From Fasciola hepatica (taxonomy: Eukaryota; Platyhelminthes; Trematoda; Plagiorchiida; Fasciolidae), in NCBI GenBank assembly GCA_948099385.1, contig CANUEZ040000206.1, forward strand, positions 434,001 through 498,000: DNA of 64,000 bases. The letters run 5' to 3'. Below the pieces are notes generated by a model, which was not told the DNA's origin, made no database searches, and saw nothing but the letters and a program-made list of their open reading frames with translations. Positions 24,091-37,405 of the stretch are shown here, in pieces; positions within the stretch are counted from its first letter, which is position 1, and each line of letters starts with the position of its first letter. The position numbers were made by a program, and so were the translations under genes.

Positions 24091-27000
24091 CTCGTCTTCT
24101 GACTTGTACACTCCGATGATCTTCTATAATCACTAGGATCTAATTTGAATCGTCTCGATTGTGAATGGATACTGTTGATTGAAGAGGCGACAAATGAATG
24201 AGAATTGTCATTTCTCGTAGTTATTCGTGTCTGGGTCACTGCTAACCCAACGAACAACGAGTTTGTATTTGCAAGCGCTCATCTCATATTCATAGTCAGT
24301 AAGTAGTATGTGAACGTGTGTGTGGACGACATTTTCGAGAAAGCACATGACCGGTTTGGCGGTTGTTGCCGCTCATCAGCTATGCGTACTCGGTACTCCT
24401 ATGCCCACTCGTCTTTTGACTTGTACACTCCGATGATCTTTTATGTTCAATAGGATCTAATTTGAATCGTCTCGATTGTGAATGGATACTGTTGATTGAA
24501 GAGGCGACAAATGAATGAGATTTGTCATTTCTCGTAGTTATTCGTGTCTGGGTCACTGCTAACCCAACGAACAACGAGTTTGCATTTGCAAGCGCTCATC
24601 TCATATTCATAGTCAGTAAGTAGTATGTGAACGTGTGTGTGGACGACATTTTCGAGGAAGCACACGACCGGTTTGGCGGTTGTTGCCGCTCATCAGCTAT
24701 GCGTACTCGGTACTCCTATGCCCACTCGTCTTCTGACTTGTACACTCCGATGATCTTTTATGTTCAATAGGATCTAATTTGAATCGTCTCGATTGTGAAT
24801 GGATACTGTTGATTGAAGAGGCGACAAATGAATGAGAATTGTCATTTCTCGTAGTTATTCGTGTCTGGGTCACTGCTAACCCAACGAACAACGAGTTTGC
24901 ATTTGCAAGCGCTCATCTCATATTCATAGTCAGTAAGTAGCATGTGAACGTGTGTGTGGACGACATTTTCGAGGAAGCACACGACCGGTTTGGCGGTTGT
25001 TGCCGCTCATCAGCTATGCGTACTCGATACTCCTATGCCCACTCGTCTTCTGACTTGTACACTCCGATGATCTTTTGTGTTCAATAGGATCTAATTTGAA
25101 TCGTCTCGATTGTGAATGGATACTGTTGATTGAAGAGGCGACAAATGAATGAGAATTGTCATTTCTCGCAGTTATTCGTGTCTGGGTCACTGCTAACCCA
25201 ACGAACAACGAGTTTGCATTTGCAAGCGCTCATCTCATATTCATAGTCAGTAAGTAGTATGTGAACGTGTGTGTGGACGACATTTTCGAGGAAGCACACG
25301 ACCGGTTTGGCGGTTGTTGCCGCTCATCAGCTATGCGTACTCGGTACTCCTATGCCCACTCGTCTTCTGACTTGTACACTCCGATGATCTTCTAAAATCA
25401 CTAGGATCTAATTTGAATCGTCTCGATTGTGAATGGATACTGTTGATTGAAGAGGCGACAAATGAATGAGAATTGTCATTTCTCGTAGTTATTCGTGTCT
25501 GGGTCACTGCTAACCCAACGAACAACGAGTTTGTATTTGCAAGCGCTCATCTCATATTCATAGTCAGTAAGTAGTATGTGAACGTGTGTGTGGACGACAT
25601 TTTCGAGAAAGCACATGACCGGTTTGGCGGTTGTTGCCGCTCATCAGCTATGCGTACTCGGTACTCCTATGCCCACTCGTCTTTTGACTTGTACACTCCG
25701 ATGATCTTTTCTGTTCAATAGGATCTAATTTGAATCGTCTCGATTGTGAATGGATACTGTTGATTGAAGAGGCGACAAATGAATGAGATTTGTCATTTCT
25801 CGTAGTTATTCGTGTCTGGGTCACTGCTAACCCAACGAACAACGAGTTTGCATTTGCAAGCGCTCATCTCATATTCATAGTCAATAAGTAGTATGTGAAC
25901 GTGTGTGTGGACGACATTTTCGAGGAAGCACACGACCGGTTTGGCGGTTGTTGCCGCTCATCAGCTATGCGTACTCGGTACTCCTATGCCCACTCGTCTT
26001 CTGACTTGTACACTCCGATGATCTTTTATGTTCAATAGGATCTAATTTGAATCGTCTCGATTGTGAATGGATACTGTTGATTGAAGAGGCGACAAATGAA
26101 TGAGAATTGTCATTTCTCGTAGTTATTCGTGTCTGGGTCACTGCTAACCCAACGAACAACGAGTTTGCATTTGCAAGCGCTCATCTCATATTCATAGTCA
26201 GTAAGTAGCATGTGAACGTGTGTGTGGACGACATTTTCGAGGAAGCACACGACCGGTTTGGCGGTTGTTGCCGCTCATCAGCTATGCGTACTCGATACTC
26301 CTATGCCCACTCGTCTTCTGACTTGTACACTCCGATGATCTTTTGTGTTCAATAGGATCTAATTTGAATCGTCTCGATTGTGAATGGATACTGTTGATTG
26401 AAGAGGCGACAAATGAATGAGAATTGTCATTTCTCGCAGTTATTCGTGTCTGGGTCACTGCTAACCCAACGAACAACGAGTTTGCATTTGCAAGCGCTCA
26501 TCTCATATTCATAGTCAATAAGTAGTATGTGAACGTGTGTGTGGACGACATTTTCGAGGAAGCACACGACCGGTTTGGCGGTTGTTGCCGCTCATCAGCT
26601 ATGCGTACTCGGTACTCCTATGCCCACTCGTCTTCTGACTTGTACACTCCGATGATCTTCTAAAATCACTAGGATCTAATTTGAATCGTCTCGATTGTGA
26701 ATGGATACTGTTGATTGAAGAGGCGACAAATGAATGAGAATTGTCATTTCTCGTAGTTATTCGTGTCTGGGTCACTGCTAACCCAACGAACAACGAGTTT
26801 GTATTTGCAAGCGCTCATCTCATATTCATAGTCAGTAAGTAGTATGTGAACGTGTGTGTGGACGACATTTTCGAGGAAGCACATGACGAGTTTGGCGGTT
26901 GTTGCCGCTCATCAGCTATGCGTACTCGGTACTCCTATGCCCACTCGTCTTTTGACTTGTACACTCCGATGATCTTTTATGTTCAATAGGATCTAATTTG

Positions 27001-27260
27001 AATCGTCTCGATTGTGAATGGATACTGTTGATTGAAGAGGCGACATATGAATGAGAATTGTCATTTCTCGTAGTTATTCGTGTCTGGGTCACTGCTAACC
27101 CAACGAACAACGAGTTTGCATTTGCAAGCGCTCATCTCATATTCATAGTCAGTAAGTAGTATGTGAACGTGTGTGTGGACGACATTTTCGAGGAAGCACA
27201 CTACCGGTTTGGCGGTTGTTGCCGCTCATCAGCTATGCGTACTCGGTACTCCTATGCCCA
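24091..27260. repeat. 1268-bp tetramer, two and a half copies
   Basis: The order A-like, B with GTCTTTTGACTTG and GAGATTTGTC, B followed by AGTAGCATGTG, and a CTTTTGTGTTC monomer with CTCGCAGTT starts at 24091. It recurs at 25359 and begins again at 26627. The second and third copies share CTTCTAAAATCAC, which the first lacks. The second-position monomer of copy two has CTTTTCTGTTC. The third copy breaks off after two monomers. The shared GTCTTTTGAC marker (near 24414, 25682 and 26950) fixes the 1268-bp period. Confidence 0.8.
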
Positions 27261-28845
27261 CTCGTCTTCTGACTTGTACACTCCGATGATCTTTTATGTT
27301 CAATAGGATCTAATTTGAATCGTCTCGATTGTGGATGGATACTGTTGATTGAAGAGGCGACAAATGAATGAGAACTGTCATTTCTCGTAGTTATTCGTGT
27401 CTGGGTCACTGCTAACCCAACGAACAAGGAGTTTGCATTTGCAAGCGCTCATCTCATATTCATAGTCAATAAGTAGTATGTGAACGTGTGTGTGGACGAC
27501 ATTTTCGAGGAAGCACACGACCGGTTTGGCGGTTGTTGCCGCTCATCAGCTATGCGTACTCGGTACTCCTATGCCCACTCGTCTTCTGACTTGTACACTC
27601 CGATGATCTTTTATGTTCAATAGGATCTAATTTGAATCGTCTCGATTGTGAATGGATACTGTTGATTGAAGAGGCGACAAATGAATGAGAATTGTCATTT
27701 CTCGTAGTTATTCGTGTCTGTGTCACTGCTAACCCAACGAACAACGAGTTTGCATTTGCAAGCGCTCATCTCATATTCATAGTCAGTAAGTAGTATGTGA
27801 ACGTGTGTGTGGACGACATTTTCGAGGAAGCACACGACCGGTTTGGCGGTTGTTGCCGCTCATCAGCTATGCGTACTCGGTACTCCTATGCCCACTCGTC
27901 TTCTGACTTGTACACTCCGATGATCTACTATAATCACTAGGATCTTATTTGAATCGTCTCGAGTGTGGATGGATACTGTTGATTGAAGAGGCGACAAATG
28001 AATGAGAATTGTCATTTCTCGTAGTTATTCGTGTCTGGGTCACTGCTAACTCAACGAACAACGAGTTTGCATTTGCAAGCGCTCATCTCATATTCATAGT
28101 CAATAAGTAGTATGTGAACGTGTGTGTGGACGACATTTTCGAGGAAGCACACGACCGGTTTGGCGGTTGTTGCCGCTCATCAGCTATGCGTACTCGGTAC
28201 TCCTATGCCCACTCGTCTTCTGACTTGTACACTCCGATGATCTTCTATAATCACTAGGATCTAATTTGAATCGTCTCGATTGTGAATGGATACTGTTGAT
28301 TGAAGAGGCGACAAATGAATGAGAATTGTCATTTCTCGTAGTTATTCGTGTCTGGGTCACTGCTAACCCAACGAACAACGAGTTTGTATTTGCAAGCGCT
28401 CATCTCATATTCATAGTCAGTAAGTAGTATGTGAACGTGTGTGTGGACGACATTTTCGAGGAAGCACACGACCGGTTTGGCGATTGTTGCCGCTCATCAG
28501 CTATGCGTACTCGGTACTCCTATGCCCACTCGTCTTCTGACTTGTACACTCCGATGATCTTCTATAATCACTAGGATCTAATTTGAATCGTCTCGATTGT
28601 GAATGGATACTGTTGATTGAAGAGGCGACAAATGAATGAGAATTGTCATTTCTCGTAGTTATTCGTGTCTGGGTCACTGCTAACCCAACGAACAACGAGT
28701 TTGTATTTGCAAGCGCTCATCTCATATTCATAGTCAGTAAGTAGTATGTGAACGTGTGTGTGGACGACATTTTCGAGGAAGCACACGACCGGTTTGGCGG
28801 TTGTTGCCGCTCATCAGCTATGCGTACTCGGTACTCCTATGCCCA
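27261..28845. repeat. Five mixed monomers
   Basis: B monomers start at 27261 and 27578. An A variant with CTACTATAATC and GATCTTATTTG starts at 27895. Two adjacent, almost identical A monomers start at 28212 and 28529. They carry the TTTGTATTTGC form and differ in a few bases, including GGCGATTGTTG near 28480. Nothing other than satellite is seen. Confidence 0.8.
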
Positions 28846-31800
28846 CTCGTCTTCTGACTTGTACACTCCGATGATCTTTTATGTTCAATAGGATCTAATT
28901 TGAATCGTCTCGATTGTGAATGGATACTGTTGATTGAAGAGGCGACATATGAATGAGAATTGTTATTTCTCGTAGTTATTCGTGTCTGGGTCACTGCTAA
29001 CCCAACGAACAACGAGTTTGTATTTGCAAGCGCTCATCTCATATTCATAGTCAGTAAGTAGTATGTGAACGTGTGTGTGGACGACATTTTCGAGGAAGCA
29101 CACGACCGGTTTGACGGTTGTTGCCGCTCATCAGCTATGCGTACTCGGTACTCCTATGCCCACTCGTCTTCTGACTTCTACACTCCGATGATCTTCTATA
29201 ATCACTAGGATCTAATTTGAATCGTCTCGATTGTGGATGGATACTGTTGATTGAAGAGGCGACAAATGAATGAGAACTGTCATTTCTCGTAGTTATTCGT
29301 GTCTGGGTCACTGCTAACCCAACGAACAACGAGTTTGCATTTGCAAGCGCTCATCTCATATTCATAGTCAGTAAGTAGTATGTGAACGTGTGTGTGGACG
29401 ACATTTTCGAGGAAGCACACGACCGGTTTGGCGGTTGTTGCCGCTCATCAGCTATGCGTACTCGGTACTCCTATGCCCACTCGTCTTCTGACTTGTACAC
29501 TCCAATGATCTTCTATAATCACTAGGATCTAATTTGAATCGTCTCGATTGTGAATGGATACTGTTGATTGAAGAGGCGACAAATGAATGAGAATTGTCAT
29601 TTCTCGCAGTTATTCGTGTCTGGGTCACTGCTAACTCAACGAACAACGAGTTTGCATTTGCAAGCGCTCATCTCATATTCATAGTCAATAAGTAGTATGT
29701 GAACGTGTGTGTGGACGACATTTTCGAGGAAGCACACGACCGGTTTGGCGGTTGTTGCCGCTCATCAGCTATGCGTACTCGGTACTCCTATGCCCACTCG
29801 TCTTCTGACTTGTACACTCCGATGATCTTCTATAATCACTAGGATCTAATTTGAATCGTCTCGATTGTGAATGGATACTGTTGATTGAAGAGGCGACAAA
29901 TGAATGAGAATTGTCATTTCTCTTAGTTATTCGTGTCTGGGTCACTGCTAACCCAACGAACAACGAGTTTGCATTTGCAAGCGCTCATCTCATATTCATA
30001 GTCAGTAAGTAGTATGTGAACGTGTGTGTGGACGACATTTTCGAGGAAGCACACGACCGGTTTGGCGGTTGTTGCCGCTCATCAGCTATGCGTACTCGGT
30101 ACTCCTATGCCCACTCGTCTTCTGACTTGTACACTCCGATGATCTTTTATGTTCAATAGGATCTAATTTGAATCGTCTCGATTGTGAATGGATACTGTTG
30201 ATTGAAGAGGCGACATATGAATGAGAATTGTTATTTCTCGTAGTTATTCGTGTCTGGGTCACTGCTAACCCAACGAACAACGAGTTTGTATTTGCAAGCG
30301 CTCATCTCATATTCATAGTCAGTAAGTAGTATGTGAACGTGTGTGTGGACGACATTTTCGAGGAAGCACACGACCGGTTTGACGGTTGTTGCCGCTCATC
30401 AGCTATGCGTACTCGGTACTCCTATGCCCACTCGTCTTCTGACTTGTACACTCCGATGATCTTCTATAATCACTAGGATCTAATTTGAATCGTCTCGATT
30501 GTGGATGGATACTGTTGATTGAAGAGGCGACAAATGAATGAGAACTGTCATTTCTCGTAGTTATTCGTGTCTGGGTCACTGCTAACCCAACGAACAACGA
30601 GTTTGCATTTGCAAGCGCTCATCTCATATTCATAGTCAGTAAGTAGTATGTGAACGTGTGTGTGGACGACATTTTCGAGGAAGCACACGACCGGTTTGGC
30701 GGTTGTTGCCGCTCATCAGCTATGCGTACTCGGTACTCCTATGCCCACTCGTCTTCTGACTTGTACACTCCAATGATCTTCTATAATCACTAGGATCTAA
30801 TTTGAATCGTCTCGATTGTGAATGGATACTGTTGATTGAAGAGGCGACAAATGAATGAGAATTGTCATTTCTCGCAGTTATTCGTGTCTGGGTCACTGCT
30901 AACCCAACGAACAACGAGTTTGCATTTGCAAGCGCTCATCTCATATTCATAGTCAGTAAGTAGTATGTGAACGTGTGTGTGGACGACATTTTCGAGGAAG
31001 CACACGACCGGTTTGGCGGTTGTTGCCGCTCATCAGCTATGCGTACTCGGTACTCCTATGCCCACTCGTCTTCTGACTTGTACACTCCAATGATCTTCTA
31101 TAATCACTAGGATCTAATTTGAATCGTCTCAATTGTGAATGGATACTGTTGATTGAAGAGGCGACAAATGAATGAGAATTGTCATTTCTCGCAGTTATTC
31201 GTGTCTGGGTCACTGCTAACTCAACGAACAACGAGTTTGCATTTGCAAGCGCTCATCTCATATTCATAGTCAATAAGTAGTATGTGAACGTGTGTGTGGA
31301 CGACATTTTCGAGGAAGCACACGACCGGTTTGGCGGTTGTTGCCGCTCATCAGCTATGCGTACTCGGTACTCCTATGCCCACTCGTCTTCTGACTTGTAC
31401 ACTCCGATGATCTTCTATAATCACTAGGATCTAATTTGAATCGTCTCGATTGTGAATGGATACTGTTGATTGAAGAGGCGACAAATGAATGAGAATTGTC
31501 ATTTCTCGTAGTTATTCGTGTCTGGGTCACTGCTAACCCAACGAACAACGAGTTTGTATTTGCAAGCGCTCATCTCATATTCATAGTCAGTAAGTAGTAT
31601 GTGAACGTGTGTGTGGACGACATTTTCGAGGAAGCACACGACCGGTTTGGCGGTTGTTGCCGCTCATCAGCTATGCGTACTCGGTACTCCTATGCCCACT
31701 CGTCTTCTGACTTGTACACTCCGATGATCTTTTATGTTCAATAGGATCTAATTTGAATCGTCTCGATTGTGAATGGATACTGTTGATTGAAGAGGCGACA

Positions 31801-32967
31801 TATGAATGAGAATTGTTATTTCTCGTAGTTATTCGTGTCTGGGTCACTGCTAACCCAACGAACAACGAGTTTGCATTTGCAAGCGCTCATCTCATATTCA
31901 TAGTCAGTAAGTAGTATGTGAACGTGTGTGTGGACGACATTTTCGAGGAAGCACACGACCGGTTTGACGGTTGTTGCCGCTCATCAGCTATGCGTACTCG
32001 GTACTCCTATGCCCACTCGTCTTCTGACTTGTACACTCCGATGATCTTCTATAATCACTAGGATCTAATTTGAATCGTCTCGATTGTGGATGGATACTGT
32101 TGATTGAAGAGGCGACAAATGAATGAGAACTGTCATTTCTCGTAGTTATTCGTGTCTGGGTCACTGCTAACCCAACGAACAACGAGTTTGCATTTGCAAG
32201 CGCTCATCTCATATTCATAGTCAGTAAGTAGTATGTGAACGTGTGTGTGGACGACATTTTCGAGGAAGCACACGACCGGTTTGGCGGTTGTTGCCGCTCA
32301 TCAGCTATGCGTACTCGGTACTCCTATGCCCACTCGTCTTCTGACTTGTACACTCCGATGATCTTCTATAATCACTAGGATCTAATTTGAATCGTCTCGA
32401 TTGTGAATGGATACTGTTGATTGAAGAGGCGACAAATGAATGAGAATTGTCATTTCTCGCAGTTATTCGTGTCTGGGTCACTGCTAACCCAACGAACAAC
32501 GAGCTTGCATTTGCAAGCGCTCATCTCATATTCATAGTCAATAAGTAGTATGTGAACGTGTGTGTGGACGACATTTTCGAGGAAGCACACGACCGGTTTG
32601 GCGGTTGTTGCCGCTCATCAGCTATGCGTACTCGGTACTCCTATGCCCACTCGTCTTCTGACTTGTACACTCCGATGATCTTCTATAATCACTAGGATCT
32701 AATTTGAATCGTCTCGATTGTGAATGGATACTGTTGATTGAAGAGGCGACAAATGAATGAGAATTGTCATTTCTCGTAGTTATTCGTGTCTGGGTCACTG
32801 CTAACCCAACGAACAACGAGTTTGTATTTGCAAGCGCTCATCTCATATTCATAGTCAGTAAGTAGTATGTGAACGTGTGTGTGGACGACATTTTCGAGGA
32901 GCAAACACGACCGGTTTGGCGGTTGTTGCCGCTCATCAGCTATGCGTACTCGGTACTCCTATGCCCA
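28846..32967. repeat. Tetramer repeats, three copies, the middle one with an extra monomer
   Basis: A B monomer with GCGACATATGAATG and TTGTTATTTC is followed by an A monomer with GTGGATGG and GAGAACTGTC, then an A monomer with CTCGCAGTT, then a plain A. The cycle starts at 28846, 30114 and 31699. Each CATATG monomer ends in GGTTTGACGGTTG (near 29113, 30381 and 31966). In the middle cycle the CTCGCAGTT monomer is present twice in tandem (30748 and 31065), so that cycle is 1585 bp instead of 1268 bp. Confidence 0.8.
32896..32911. other. 1-bp net insertion (318-bp monomer)
   Basis: Monomer 32650-32967 reads GAGGAGCAAACACGACC where others read GAGGAAGCACACGACC. It is the only length gain found and probably reflects two linked small changes. 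Confidence 0.88.
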
Positions 32968-33284
32968 CTCGTCTTCTGACTTGTACACTCCGATGAACTT
33001 CTATAATCACTAGGATCTAATTTGAATCGTCTCGATTGTGAATGGATACTGTTGATTGAAGAGGCGACAAATGAATGAGAATTGTCATTTCTCGTAGTTA
33101 TTCGTGTCTGGGTCACTGCTAACCCAACGAACAACGAGTTTGTATTTGCAAGCGCTCATCTCATATTCATAGTCAGTAAGTAGTATGTGAACGTGTGTGT
33201 GGACGACATTTTCGAGGAAGCACACGACCGGTTTGGCGGTTGTTGCCGCTCATCAGCTATGCGTACTCGGTACTCCTATGCCCA
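32968..33284. repeat. First type D monomer
   Basis: This copy carries CCGATGAACTTCTATAATC, the type D block. Type D is not seen upstream of this point and is common downstream. It therefore marks a boundary between two subfamily zones. Confidence 0.75.
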
Positions 33285-36200
33285 CTCGTCTTCTGACTTG
33301 TACACTCCGATGAACTTCTATAATCACTAGGATCTAATTTGAATCGTCTCGAGTGTGAATGGATACTGTTGATTGAAGAGGCGACAAATGAATGAGAATT
33401 GTCATTCCTCGTAGTTATTCGTGTCTCGGTCACTGCTAACCCAACGAACAACGAGTTTGTATTTGCAAGCGCTCATCTCATATTCATAGTCAGTAAGTAG
33501 TATGTGAACGTGTGTGTGGACGACATTTTCGAGGAAGCACACGACCGGTTTGGCGGTTGTTGCCGCTCATCAGCTATGCGTACTCGGTACTCCTATGCCT
33601 ACTCGTCTTCTGACTTGTACACTCCGATGATCTTCTATAATCACTAGGATCTAATTTGAATCGTCTCGATTGTGAATGGATACTGTTGATTGAAGAGGCG
33701 ACATATGAATGAGAATTGTCATTTCTCGTAGTTATTCGTGTCTGGGTCACTGCTAACCCAACGAACAACGAGTTTGCATTTGCAAGCGCTCATCTCATAT
33801 TCATAGTCAGTAAGTAGTATGTGAACATGTGTGTGGACGACATTTTCGAGGAAGCACACGACCGGTTTGGCGGTTGTTGCCGCTCATCAGCTAGGCGTAC
33901 TCGGTACTCCTATGCCCACTCGTCTTCTGAATTGTACACTCGGATGATCTTTTATGTTCAATAGGATCTAATTTGAATCGTTTCGATTGTGAATGGATAG
34001 TGTTGATTGAAGAGGCGACAAATGAATGAGAATTGTCATTTCTCGTAGTTATTTGTGTCTGGGTCACTGTTAACCCAACGAACAACCAGTTTGCATTTGC
34101 AAGCGCTCATCTCATATTCATAGTCAGTAAGTAGTATGTGAACGTGTGTGTGGACGACATTTTCGTGGAAGCACATGACCGGTTTGGCGGTTGTTGTCGC
34201 TCATCAGCTATGCGTACTCGGTACTCCTATGCCCACTCGTCTTCTGACTTGTACACTCCGATGATCTTTTATGTTCAAAAGGATCTAATTTGAATCGTCT
34301 CGAGTGTGAATGGATACTGTTGATTGAAGAGGCGACAAATGAATGAGAATTGTCTTTTCTCATAGTTATTCGTGTCTGGGTCACTGCTAACCCAACGAAC
34401 AACGAGTTTGCATTTGCAAGCGCTCATCTCATATTCATAGTCAGTAAGTAGTATGTGAACGTGTGTGTGGACGACATTTTCGAGGAAGCACACGACCGGT
34501 TTGGCGGTTGTTGCCGCTCATCAGCTATGCGTACTCGGTACTCCTATGCCCACTCGTCTTCTGACTTGTACACTCCGATGATCTTCTATAATCACTAGGA
34601 TCTAATTTGAATCGTCTCGATTGTGAATGGATACTGTTGATTGAAGAGGCGACAAATGAATGAGAATTGTCATTTCTCGTAGTTATTCGTGTCTGGGTCA
34701 CTGCTAACCCAACGAACAACGAGTTTGCATTTGCAAGCGCTCATCTCATATTCATAGTCAGTAAGTAGTATGTGAACGTGTGTGTGGACGACATTTTCGA
34801 GGAAGCACACGACCGGTTTGGCGGTTGTTGCCGCTCATCAGCTATGCGTACTCGGTACTCCTATGCCCACTCGTCTTCTGACTTGTACACTCCGATGAAC
34901 TTCTGGAATCACTAGGATCTAATTTGAATCGTCTCGAGTGTGGATGGATACTGTTGATTGAAGAGGCGACAAATGAATGAGAATTGTCATTTCTCGTAGT
35001 TATTCGTGTCTGGGTCACTGCTAACCCAACGAACAACGAGTTTGCATTTGCAAGCGCTCATCTCATATTCATAGTCAGTAAGTAGTATGTGAACGTGTGT
35101 GTGGACGACATTTTCGAGGAAGCACACGACCGGTTTGGCGGTTGTTGCCGCTCATCAGCTATGCGTACTCGGTACTCCTATGCCCACTCGTCTTCTGACT
35201 TGTACACTCCGATGATCTTCTATAATCACTAGGATCTAATTTGAATCGTCTCGATTGTGAATGGATACTGTTGATTGAAGAGGCGACAAATGAATGAGAA
35301 TTGTCATTTCTCGCAGTTATTCGTGTCTGGGTCACTGCTAACCCAACGAACAACGAGTTTGCATTTGCAAGCGCTCATCTCATATTCATAGTCAATAAGT
35401 AGTATGTGAACGTGTGTGTGGACGACATTTTCGAGGAAGCACACGACCGGTTTGGCGGTTGTTGCCGCTCATCAGCTATGCGTACTCGGTACTCCTATGC
35501 CCACTCGTCTTCTGACTTGTACACTCCGATGATCTTCTATAATCACTAGGATCTAATTTGAATCGTCTCGATTGTGAATGGATACTGTTGATTGAAGAGG
35601 CGACAAATGAATGAGAATTGTCATTTCTCGTAGTTATTCGTGTCTGGGTCACTGCTAACCCAACGAACAACGAGTTTGCATTTGCAAGCGCTCATCTCAT
35701 ATTCATAGTCAGTAAGTAGTATGTGAACGTGTGTGTGGACGACATTTTCGAGGAAGCACATGACCGGTTTGGCGGTTGTTGCCGCTCATCAGCTATGCGT
35801 ACTTGGTACTCCTATGCTCACTCGTCTTCTGACTTGTACACTCCGATGATCTTCTATAATCACTAGGATCTAATTTGAATCGTCTCGATTGTGAATGGAT
35901 ACTGTTGATTGAAGAGGCGACATATGAATGAGAATTGTTATTTCTCGTAGTTATTCGTGTCTGGGTCACTGCTAACCCAACGAACAACGAGTTTGTATTT
36001 GCAAGCGCTCATCTCATATTCATAGTCAGTAAGTAGTATGTGAACGTGTGTGTGGACGACATTTTCGAGGAAGCACATGACCGGTTTGGCGGTTGTTGCC
36101 GCTCATCAGCTATGCGTACTTGGTACTCCTATGCCCACTCGTCTTCTGACTTGTACACTCCGATGATCTTCTATAATCACTAGGATCTAATTTGAATCGT

Positions 36201-36771
36201 CTCGATTGTGAATGGATACTGTTGATTGAAGAGGCGACATATGAATGAGAATTGTTATTTCTCGTAGTTATTCGTGTCTGGGTCACTGCTAACCCAACGA
36301 ACAACGAGTTTGCATTTGCAAGCGCTCATCTCATATTCATAGTCAGTAAGTAGTATGTGAACGTGTGTGTGGACGACATTTTCGAGGAAGCACATGACCG
36401 GTTTGGCGGTTGTTGCCGCTCATCAGCTATGCGTACTCGGTACTCCTATGCCCACTCGTCTTCTGACTTGTACACTCCGATGAACTTCTATAATCACTAG
36501 GATCTAATTTGAATCGTCTCGATTGTGAATGGATACTGTTGATTGAAGAGGCGACAAATGAATGAGAATTGTCATTTCTCGTAGTTATTCGTGTCTGGGT
36601 CACTGCTAACCCAACGAACAACCAGTTTGCATTTGCAAGCGCTCATCTCATATTCATAGTCAGTAAGTAGTATGTGAACGTGTGTGTGGACGACATTTTG
36701 GATGAAACCCATGACCGGTTTGGCGGTTGTTGCCGCTCATCAGCTATGCGTACTCGGTACTCCTATGCCCA
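33285..36771. repeat. Large duplication, copy 1 (11 monomers, 3487 bp)
   Basis: Eleven monomers recur in the same order from 37406. Private markers found only in the two copies are TCAAAAGGATC with TGTCTTTTCTCATAG (from 34236 and 38357) and TACTTGGTACTCCTATGCTC (near 35809 and 40874). The block also holds a TCTGAATTGTACACTCGG monomer with CTGTTAACCC (33919) and two successive CATATG monomers (35821 and 36138). A few substitutions separate the copies, for example GTCTCGGTC near 33425 versus GTCTGGGTC, and GGATAGTGTTG near 33997 versus GGATACTGTTG. Confidence 0.85.
34870..35820. repeat. 951-bp trimer, single copy in duplication copy 1
   Basis: Three monomers: CTTCTGGAATC with GAGTGTGGATGG; A with CTCGCAGTT and AGTCAATAAG; and a plain A. 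This trimer is single here but tandemly doubled in the second duplication copy (38991-40892). Confidence 0.82.
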
Positions 36772-37405
36772 CTCGTCTTCTGACTTGTACACTCCGATGA
36801 ACTTCTGGAATCACTAGGATCTAATTTGAATCGTCTCGAGTGTGGATGGATACTGTTGATTGAAGAGGCGACAAATGAATGAGAATTGTCATTTCTCTTA
36901 GTTATTCGTGTCTGGGTCACTGCTAACCCAACGAACAACGAGTTTGCATTTGCAAGCGCTCATCTCATATTCATAGTCAGTGTGTAGTATGTGAACGTGT
37001 GTGTGGACGACATTTTCGAGGAAGCACACGACCGGTTTGGCGGTTGTTGCCGCTCATCAGCTATGCGTACTCGGTACTCCTATGCCCACTCGTCTTCTGA
37101 CTTGTACACTCCCGTGACCTTCATTGTTCAATAGGATCTAATTTGAATCGTCTCGATTGTGAATGGATACTGTTGATTGAAGAGGCGACAAATGAATGAG
37201 AATTGTCATTTCTCGTAGTTATTCGTGTCTGGGTCACTGCTAACCCAACGAACAACGAGTTTGTATTTGCAAGCGCTCATCTCATATTCATAGTCAGTAA
37301 GTAGTATGTGAACGTGTGTGTGGACGACATTTTCGAGGAAGCACACGACCGGTTTGGCGGTTGTTGCCGCTCATCAGCTATGCGTACTCGGTACTCCTAT
37401 GCCCA
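36772..37405. repeat. Two monomers between the large duplication copies
   Basis: A CTTCTGGAATC monomer with CTCTTAGTT and the unique AGTCAGTGTGTAG is followed by a type C monomer (37089-37405). That C monomer is the only one beyond 24 kb. Just upstream, near 36700, is the first example of the GGATGAAACCCATG form of block 2. Confidence 0.78.
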
